Below, piece after piece: positions 48,443 to 59,000 of a stretch of DNA of 60,446 bases (position 1 is the stretch's first letter; each line of letters opens with the position of its first letter). The notes below the pieces were generated by a model. It had not been told where the DNA came from. It did no database searches and saw nothing but the letters and a program-made list of their open reading frames with translations. The DNA comes from a virus: IMG/VR virus record IMGVR_UViG_3300047564_003845, positions 1 through 60,446 of that record. The stretch is one strand, 5' to 3'. The translations under genes were made by a program, and so were the position numbers.

Positions 48443-50014
48443 TTAAAATTGCAAAATGACTTTGATATCTTCTTTTTGATTTTGAGACCTGGTAATTGAG
48501 GGTCTATTGTCAACGTAAATAATATCTCCAGAATGTTTTTTTACTTCAGGATTTGATAATCCCTCTACAAACTCTTGTCCAAGATAGTATGTTTTATTAT
48601 TTATAGTTGTACTTGATGCAGGTAAAGATTCACTACCAAAAGATGTATCTATGGATAATGAATATTGATCTCCAACTATAGATAAACTTCCACCAGTTCC
48701 TGGTGAAGAAGTGAATGAAATATTCTGAAATCCATAAGTTGGATTCAAATTATCAGTACCATCAAAATTAAATCCATATAATGTTCTATCTTGCCAATAT
48801 TTCAAAACTCCAGTATTTGAATCATATGAAATAACCTTTCCAATTGCTGTTGTTCCAGTTGAAATTGTTTGAGTAATTAAACTATCTGGTATATATTCTG
48901 CATCTTGAAAATTTCCAGAAAGTTTTATTGCATGTACTGCACTAACTTTGTCCTCATTTAAAATTTCTTCCGACTCATATGCAAGGGGATTTTTTACAAT
49001 TCCAAATCTTGCTACTTGATTCCCTAGAATAAAATCTGGATTTTCCAAATCATTTTCAACTCGGGAATAAACTAAAACGTTGTAAGATCCAAGTTCTCTA
49101 TAGATATCATATCCGTGACCTCCCACAGGCGGAATAACAACTTCAAATAGTGGATAAGAAAATCCAACCTCAGTTGTTGATATGTCACTAGATTCAATAT
49201 CTACTGAAGCGTATGTATACCCAGATCCGCCATTAGATACTGTAATTGATTCAACTTGAAAATTATCATTAATAATGATGGTTGCTTCTGCTCCAGTTCC
49301 GTCTCCTTTAATTGGAACATTAGAATAAATCCCCGGAGAACCGAGGTTATCTCCTCTGCTTCTTATAATTATATTTTTAATTTGAGTACTTGTTTTTGCA
49401 TTTTCTTTAATAATTGATGTTGCAGAATCTTCTCCCCAATTTTTAGGTACGGGGATATAATTAATTCCATCAAATTTTATAATATCACTTGGGGAAATAG
49501 TGTACAAATATTTCCACAAATATCCATCTCCACTTGTCCCTGCAGATCTTGGCTCCAAATCTACAAAAGTTGGCTCATCTAATGAAGGTCTACCCTCAGG
49601 GTTTTCTGGATCTGCTCCATTATGAATGCAAATATAAACTTTATATTCACTATTAACTACATAATAGTTTGCGGAATATAAATTAGTTGCCTGAGAAGGC
49701 AATGATAAATTATCTCTAGAAATCTTATGACGATACATATCATAAGTGATACCAGACTGCCAAGAAATCTTTCTAACTACTTGCTTAACATCTTCTGGTT
49801 TAATTTTCTTTAAAGCAATAATAGTATCCCAATAATCATTTTCATCATCAAAACTATCCCTAGGAGAAGGTGGATTTTTATCCCATTCTGAATTATATTC
49901 TGTTGCATTTGGAAGTCCGATAAAAACATAATGTGAATTGGAAGAAGTTGTTGCTGATGAAACAAAATTCTTCGCATTCAATATTCGTAATTGATCAGTT
50001 ATAATTGCAGACAT
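48443..50014 (-). CDS. 8: Baseplate wedge protein gp8 with inserted repeat
   Basis: This 523-residue baseplate wedge protein is longer than T4 gp8 (334 aa). The N-terminal part has IALKKIKPEDVKQVVRKISW, then GITYDMYRHKIS and AGTSGDGYLWKYLYTISPSD, which match gp8 (GDGYVWEYLFEIPP). The C-terminus HSGDIIYVDNRPSITRSQNQ matches T4 gp8 (HSGEMIYMENRPPI). An inserted repeat (GTGAEATIIIND with NGGSGYTYASVDI, about residues 240-270) is of the kind seen in gp14. A CATAAATA element precedes it by 16 nt. Confidence 0.95.
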   Translation of the reverse strand: MSAIITDQLRILNAKNFVSSATTSSNSHYVFIGLPNATEYNSEWDKNPPSPRDSFDDENDYWDTIIALKKIKPEDVKQVVRKISWQSGITYDMYRHKISRDNLSLPSQATNLYSANYYVVNSEYKVYICIHNGADPENPEGRPSLDEPTFVDLEPRSAGTSGDGYLWKYLYTISPSDIIKFDGINYIPVPKNWGEDSATSIIKENAKTSTQIKNIIIRSRGDNLGSPGIYSNVPIKGDGTGAEATIIINDNFQVESITVSNGGSGYTYASVDIESSDISTTEVGFSYPLFEVVIPPVGGHGYDIYRELGSYNVLVYSRVENDLENPDFILGNQVARFGIVKNPLAYESEEILNEDKVSAVHAIKLSGNFQDAEYIPDSLITQTISTGTTAIGKVISYDSNTGVLKYWQDRTLYGFNFDGTDNLNPTYGFQNISFTSSPGTGGSLSIVGDQYSLSIDTSFGSESLPASSTTINNKTYYLGQEFVEGLSNPEVKKHSGDIIYVDNRPSITRSQNQKEDIKVILQF

Positions 50015-50030
50015 TTTGTGGTTTTTTATC

Positions 50031-50038
50031 TATTTATG
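50031..50038 (-). promoter_or_regulatory. Late promoter candidate CATAAATA for gp8
   Basis: CATAAATA on the minus strand, overlapping the stop of the upstream giant gene and 16 nt before the gp8 ATG. Confidence 0.5.
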
Positions 50039-53000
50039 TGGTAGAATACCCAATATATTTAAGTGAATTTGATCTAATAACAATCGGAGAGGAAGAAATC
50101 CCACTATATCCATTTACATTTGCAGTAAATGATTGCGGATTTTTTCTTGTTAAGTTTGATAATATTCCCCAAGAATAATTTCCAAAAAACTCACTGTATC
50201 CAGTTCCAGTCAATCCATTATAACTCCTAACACTTACAACAACCCTGGAGACATTTGTAATCCCAACACCGGGAACTGATGTCTGCGCTACAGAAACTTT
50301 AACAGCACTATAAATTCCGTCCAAGAAAGTAGAACCAACACCAACTATTGATCCAGAAGAATTTAATGAAGTAACTCCATTTCCTATATTTGAGTTGCTT
50401 ACAACAAAAAGATAATTTGTCTGTATTCCACTTATACCAGTAGTAGCAACTCCCACATTTATTGAAGTATTTCTGAGAGCAGATGATGTTGGAACAAATA
50501 GATCAAATACAATGCCTGTCGAAGCTACTCCAACAAGAGATGTTGTAGCAATACCGACTATTATTCCAAAGTCACCATTATATGTAACATTGTTAATGTC
50601 TTCATATGTTGCAAATGGTGGTTCTATCATTACTACTGGTGGATTTGATGTTGTATATCCAATTCCAGAATCTACAACAGTTATTGATGAAACTGTTCCA
50701 CCCACGGATATTGTAGAAGATACTAACGCTGTAGATCCAATACCAATTGTTACACCGGAACCCACTGGATTCTGTATAATCACTGAAGGATTCGTTGAAT
50801 ATCCAACCCCCCCATCAGAAATTACTATTGAAGTTATGGACCCAGCTGCAGAAACTATTGCAGTGGCAATAGCAACGGATGTTGATGTTTGTGATAATAT
50901 TCTTACGGATTTTTGTGGAATATTGTCTACATTATTTTGAATGTATTCTTTTCCACTGTCAAAGAAAGTTTTTACACTTTCAACAAAAATAGTTGTTGAA
51001 GATGTACTAACATTTTCTATAATATTAGTCGTTGGGAAAATTAGTGGTTCATATATGTTTCTATCTTTAGATACATATTTTCCATCAACAAATCTATCTT
51101 CAGTTTGTTTGCATAATGTAATTGGTCTGACTACAGTTGAATCTGACGAAATACCAACACCAAAATAAGAATTTGTTACAATTAAATCACTATTAGTAAT
51201 TTGCTCCGTTAATCTATCACTTTGATCTAGAATTAAATCTGTGGAATTTATATTAACTAAATCGCCAATTTCAACAGGTTCAAGGATATCTACATTTTGA
51301 GTATCAACACTTCCCGTTCCTTTATAGAATAGAATTCTTAATTTATCTCCTTCTTTTAGAGATTCACTGATTTCAATAACACTTCCACCATTAAAAATAT
51401 ATCCTTCTCCGGGAACTTGTAATATGTCATTTATAAACACTAATAATGTTGCCTGAACGTCTATACTTGAACCCTTCCTTGCTCTAATAGAAATTTGTTG
51501 TCCATTTAGTTTAATTGGGAATAATTTGCGATTTCCATCTATTAGATCATCAACAGAATCTAAAACCTGAAGATCTCCAACAGACCATCCATAGAATATA
51601 TCATTATAAATTTGATCCACTGTTAAATTAAATTCTTTGAATGGTAAAGAAGTGTTTGTAGGAATTCCAGTAGATCCTCCAATATTTACTGTTAAGATAT
51701 CTCCAATCTCATAACCAAATCCATAGTTTGAAATTTCAAAATTAATAACACTAGATCCTTGTCCCACAATAATGTTAACTTTTGCTCCAGTACCAATTCC
51801 GGAAGATGATGAATTATAAACTAATGGAATATTATAATAAGGTAAAGGAGAATCGAATATAACAATAGGTGGATTTGTTGACGTATATCCTATTCCGGGA
51901 TTTGTAATAGCAACACTTACAATATTACCATTATTTACTGTAGCGGTTCCTATTTTAGTAATATTAACTATTCCTGTGCTAGAAGTCGCCACACTAACAT
52001 TTACTGCAGTTTGAATTCCAGATCTATAACCAGATCCACTGTTTCCGATACTTATTGACTGAATAGTACCAGCCAAAGACACAATAGCAGTTCCACCTGC
52101 CGCTACAAGAGGTTGATAACCAAATCCCTCAGTAGAGGCTACAGAGAGTATGATTCCACCTCTAGGTAAATTAGTTTTATTAATATCAGAAGAATAATTT
52201 GTCAAAGTACTTGGTTCAAAGGTAATACTTGTAATACCAGAAAACTCTTTTAGTTCATATTGATTTTCTTCGATAGAACCTGTATTTTTATTTGGAAATT
52301 GGAAAACGTTATTAACCAAAACAATTGCATTTGAAGTAACAATCCCACTTATATTAGAACTGTTAGATGTCAGAGTAAATTCTGTAGTAAATCCAGTGAA
52401 ATTTGAAGATATACTATCAAAAATATAGTTATTTTTATAAGTTTCTTCTGAAGAATTTTCGACCCCAGATCTTATAAAAACTCTTCCATTAAACTTTGAA
52501 CTAGTTTCTAATTTATAATAATCTTCTTCATCTCCCCTATTATTTTCATTTAAAAATGGTACTTTTCCGAATGGAGGTTCTGAAAAGTGCAGTGTATTGT
52601 TAACAATATTGTATTGACCAGAAATTTTTGTAACGATATCGGATGAATTATGACTTTGGGGTGAAGTTCCTAGAAGCGGTCTTTGAACCAAAATCGAATT
52701 CGTACTTCCAAAACCAACAGATCTTATCTTCATAATTTCATCATTAATTTTAATAAAATCTCCGCCATAAAATTCGCTTGGATCTGATATGTCTATTACA
52801 TTTGTAGTTTTAGAAACTGATGTTGCTAATATTGAAGTAATAGATGTAGAAACAATAGGAGATTGAACTATATTGTCTATGGAAATTAAACATTTTGAAT
52901 TTTGTTTCTTTGAGGTAAAGGTATGAGACCCTATTCCAACTGAAGTTATATTCAGAACATTTGGCACTGTTTTGAGAGCTTCTGATGCTGAAGCAGAAAC

Positions 53001-56000
53001 TCTTACTTTTGAGTCATTCACCTTTACAATATAAAGAGTGTTGGGTAATCTATCAGTATTTCCTATTCCACTAATGGTAGTTGTAGCGATTCCAATAGCA
53101 TTTGCAGTCGATACATTTGAATTTGGGTAAGAATATTGAACTTCTTCACCTGTTACAAAATAATGATATGGAATTTGTATTGTATTATCTTCAACATTAA
53201 CAACTCCACTAGATATTCCACTAAAAGTTTTTTGGAAAATTGGATTTTTCTTATAAGTTAAATCAAACGATTTTCTTATATCAATATCTGTTCCAGTATA
53301 TTCGGATGTTGTGTATTGTACGGAAAAACCATTTCCAAAATCAAGTTCTGTTGGATATGTTTCATCCAATTCTGAAATTGAAAATTCACAAACTCTAACT
53401 TCAACATCAATGTTTGGAATTGGTGTAAATAATAATCTGCAATTCGACCCAGAAATATCTGAAGTAAATTCTCCTAAAGAATTGTTTGTTTGGACTACAC
53501 CAAATTCGGAAATTCCTGAAGTGGCGTCATTTCTGACAATTATAATTTCGCAAGTTTGATACTCATTATTTGTTAAATCTTCGATAGAAACTATGTAATA
53601 AGCTCCATTGGATGCAGAGTCGAAACTTGAAATTACGTTTGCTGAAGGAGTTACTGATGAAGATATTTGTTTAAATCTGGAGTTAATATATCCATTAGAA
53701 TATTGTTCTGTGGAAATTCCAGTAGAAGTAGTATTAGCTATAGAAACAACAAAGGCATTTACATTAATATTAGATCCATAACCAGATATTGGATTTATTT
53801 CAACATTTAAATCGCCCCCAACAATATTAAAATTAAAAGTAGATATTCCACTTGTTGAATACGAGTTGAGTGAATTTGTATTCAACATTCCATATTCGAG
53901 TGAACTTACATTTGTCCCATCATTCAAAAGAGTAAATTCATTTATTTCATAGTAATTTCCATCTGTAGAACCAATTTGAACCAAAACTTTAGATGATCTA
54001 TAGGTAGAAGAAATACTTACTATCGAAGTAGTATTTGCTGTACTGACATTAACATAATTTGAAGATATATTTACAATATTGCCAATATTTGTGCTTCCTA
54101 CTCCAGCAGCAACATTTGGAAAACCGATAGAAAATAGATTGACACTATAAATTTGCTCAGAAAAATTAATTGGGAAAAATCTTAGTTGACCAAATCCAGA
54201 ACTGATTGAAAAATCAAAAGTTCCCAATGAATATTCCGAATTAGTAAATCCATATTGATTTAAATAACCAAAATTATCATCGTGTAGGAGTGATATTAAT
54301 CCAACCTCAACCGGATCCAAATATACCTTATCTCTGATACTAAAGAAATACTTTTTATATCTGTTAGAAAGAAAAGGATCTTCGGAAATATCAAAAGAAT
54401 CCACAATACTAAACTTACTTGTCCTCGGACTACTACTAAAAGAATCTGACACATCATCAATAATTAATACTCTATTGCCAACAGATTCTATGTAATCCTG
54501 AAGTATTTTTGAGTTAAATGTTATCTCATTAGAACCTATTTCTGAATTAAAGGAAATATTATTCTCCCTTACTAAGTCAAAATCATAGTAACAATGAACG
54601 CTTGCAGCACTATGGATGTCTGATATTCCTGATATGTCACTGCTATTTTGATCCTTGGACATTCCAGAATATTTTGAATCCGAATCAACTATTAAATCAC
54701 TAAATTTTTTAAATCCAGAAGTGTGAGTTAATTTACTTACATTTTCATTCCATTTTTCATATTCAACTTTTGATTGAACAGAATATGAAAAATATTGATA
54801 ATAATCACTATCGTGTATTCTTTGAGTGTTATAATTTAAGAATCCAGTTTCTTTAGACCATCCTTTATTGACAACTGTAGATGAAGATACATTATAATTA
54901 AGATCAAATTCACTTATCTTTTTAATTTTTCCTATTGTATTTGAGGATGATCCTTTTACTATATTTCCCACATAAAAATCATCAACAGTTGAGACCTTAA
55001 TAATATCTCTATCAGTATCGTGGTTTTCAATTATTCCTGCAGAACCATTTGATGTAATAGTTTCATTTTTAAAGAATTGTTTTTTCTTAGTTTTAACCTC
55101 AAAGATTGGTAAATTATTTGTATTGATAATTTTACCTGAAGAATTTAACAAATCATAGGATCCTAAAATATCAGAATCGCTCAAATAATTATTCATACTA
55201 TAGGTTATAGTTCCATTAGAACCTCCAATATTTGGATCTCTACTTATAATTTCAAATGAACTATATTCATATTCTGAAGAATTATATCCCTTTAATGTGG
55301 ATCCTATACCAACGCTTACATTTTCAATAACTACACTATCCCCTACAGCAAATGGGAAGTCACTTATACTACTATAAGATTTTGCTAATCCAACAGTTAC
55401 CGTCTTATTGGAAGAATTATAAGAAATTGAACTTATTCCAACTCCATTACTGTTGTTTATTGGTATAATTAAAGGAATATAATTTCCAGTGATATTATTT
55501 GTATTTTTAAGAATAGTTACACTATGATTTTGAATATTATAATTCAGAACAACATCATTAATTATTTTTTTAGTATAAGTATCAAATAGAACTAAATCTG
55601 GTTTTACTGAATATTGTTTACCGACCGAAAGAACAGAAATACTTTCTATAGTAGAATATGATTCTATTTCAAACAAAGATGAGAACTTTGCGGTCGGTCT
55701 AATTGAAAAATCTGAAGAGTAGTCAAATCCAATGTCTAGTATTTCTATATTTTTTTGCTCTACTCTTCCTATCCCAAATCCTTCAGCGTATAATATTGCG
55801 CTAGAATTAGATATATCCGAAGAAGAAACAACTTTTGGTAAAGACTTTAAATTTGTGTTTGTAGAATAAATCGTAACATTACTTATTTGTCCAGTTGCGG
55901 AGGAAGAATTTGTAGAATATTTTATAGATGAAGATTCTGATGAATACGAAGATGTTTCTGGATTTTTTTCTAAATCAAATGTAAAGGTAGTGCTTCCAAC

Positions 56001-59000
56001 CCCAACAATTTTATGTCTTCCATTATATGAACTTTCAGTTATCTGAATTTTATTTGAGTTTGTTATTTCCGTATCAATAATCACTTCAAGATTTTCATTA
56101 GAATTAATTTTTGTATTAATTGGATTTAGTTTATAATATAAAATGTTCGGGGAATTGGTGGAATTTAGAGTTACCCTTGCCTGACTGTCAATTCCAACCA
56201 ATCCAGATCTAGTAACATCAAATTTTTTGGTTAATCCGGAACTTTCATACTTGTTAGTAAATGTTGAATCTGTATAAAAATCTAGACTAAATGCGGGATA
56301 ATCTTTTGAATTATTTGTAAATGATAATGATGAGTCCGATAAGTCAAAAATTACTTGAGAATTTTTGACTATATCAATTTGTGGATTAATTTTTGAAATA
56401 GTTCCGGATGAAGTTGACGTAAAGATAACGTAATTTGGTTCTGCCTTTATAGCATTATAAAAAGTATCGGATAACCTTATTTTATTCTGATCTATTACTA
56501 TTACAAAATAAATTTTATCATTTATCAACCCACCCACTGGAGATCCAGTGCAAGTGTGAATAACTTTCTGTCCTGTTTTAAAATTATGTTTATTGATTGT
56601 TATAATATTTTTTATTAGATCTACATTCGATGATACAAAAGTTTTTGGATCGACCAAAACTCTTCTATGTTTTTTATTATATGTAAATTTAATTGATGTA
56701 CTGACCCCAGATAAAACTGATACATTAACATAATCATTTCTAATTAATTCATGAGGTTCCTTTGTTTGTATTGTTGCCACATTTTTTGATAAATCGGCAA
56801 CAAAAATATTATTATAGTTAGTAGTAAAACTATGAGTGTTACCTGTTCCAACAGAAGTGAGGTATAAGATAGAAGACGAAATTGATCCAACACCAACAAA
56901 CGTTCCGGTTGATCCCAATCCAACTTTTATTGTAGATATGCCAATTAAATCGCTAGAGATTTTTGCAACATAAAGAATTGAATTTTCTCCAAGTTGGAAA
57001 TTGGAAATTCCATTTGTCGAAACAGAAACTCTTGTGCCACCATTTGAAGAATAAATTAAGGAATCGCCAGTATTTAAATTATGATTTGGTAAATATATTG
57101 TTCTTGTAGGAATATCCTTAGAAATCCATTTATTTACATATGAAATAACACCAGTTCCAGACAGTGCTGAACTATTAAAATTAATTCCTATAGCACTTGA
57201 TCCTATAGAAACTATTTTTTTCTTAGATACATTAAATGAAGTATTGGTAGAATCTACTAAATCAACATATCCACCACTAGTATACTCTTGAAGATCTTTA
57301 ATATCAGAAAAATATAAAAATGTAGTAGTGCCAGTTCCTATAGATACTGGATGTTTAAAATTATTTGTACTTAAGAATAAAGTTGAATTAATTCCAACTC
57401 CGGAAGTTGTCCCCAGTCCAACAGATAAAATAGGATCAAAGTATAATTGTCTGTTGTAATTAAAATCATATGAAGTTGTAATACCAAAATTAATTTCAAA
57501 CTTTCTTGGATTCTCCGTTATAGCAGTTCCTACAGAAATAGAAGAAACCCCAATGGTTCCATATTGATTTCTCAATATTCTTAATCTAGACTTTTGTGGA
57601 TCTATATTTAATATTTTAATCTGTTCATTTCCAAGAAAATATATGTCATTTTCTCTAATTTTTGATTCATCTAAGGATCCTGTGACATCTAAATAGGTAA
57701 CTATTCCGGTTACTGATGAGGACTCAATACCAGATCTTAAGGTTAATGTGTAATTTTTTACATCTATATTGCCAGTTATATTATAATCATATGTTGAGGT
57801 AATAACTACAAGATCATTAGTAAGTAAGTTGTGAGGTACAGATGAAAAACCAACATACTTATCATTATTTCGAACAAATTCAATATTAGAAATTGTAGTA
57901 GTAGCCACACTAATATTGTTAACATATTTTCCTTCTATTTCGGAAACAAAAGCTTTTGTTTTCTGATCTGACAGTGTAATACCTTGATTAACTCTGTAAG
58001 AATTTCCTCCCGTTACAATTCCAATAAAATCAACTTTACCCTCAGATACTGACTTTATTCTTGATACTTGGTTTTTAATTTTATTTGGATCAATAATTTG
58101 GTCGTATTGAGTATATTTGTCTAATATCCCATATGGTTTTGTATTTCTTAATAGGGATGATTCATTTAAATTGAATTTATTTAAATTTGAAGTGGATAAG
58201 AAATTAAATTCAATAGGAGAGGATTTATAAGTATTTCCTATTACATAAGGAAATTGTGGTTTTTTATAATTGAGAAATGGCTCACTATTTTGTGGAAGAC
58301 CTGTATCAATGGTACAGAAGTACGCATATACCCCATTTGGAAATTCTGGAGTAACACAAAATCTTCCATTATGTTCATCTAGATCTCCATTATTAGTAAA
58401 TGAATAATCCTCAACAAAAGAACCAAAAGGATAATTTGGTCGATTTACTGCGGCATTACCTATAAGTTCATAACCAGAAACCATTTGTTTGATTGAACCG
58501 CCGGTTATAGAAGTATAACCATAAGGTCCATAAATTGGATTTCCATCATATGCCCATCCAATTATTGGAGAATGGGTTAGTGAAATAGATTCTGATCCAT
58601 TGATTAACTCTAAATCGGGATTATAAACTACTTTTCCATTAAGACTTCTTTGCCCTAGAACAGAAGACCTTAATTTTCTAGGTGCATATAAATGAGTATA
58701 CTCTAAACCATTTTTATCATTTTTTCCTTCATAAAGGACTCCATCATCTGGAGGAATTTGATTATTTCTAAAAAGTCTTTCAAAAAGATTAAATCTCCAG
58801 GTTGCAATCTTAGTTTCAAATTTAGACTCAGATCCTGATGGAACTATATTAATTATTGTATTTTCTTTATATCCACCTCCACCATAAATAACTTTTATTT
58901 TTTTCAATACATTATTTTCTATAATAGGAGTAAGAACGGCACCAGACCCATTTCCTACAATATTAATTTTTGGAGTAGAATAATACTGAGTTCCACTATT

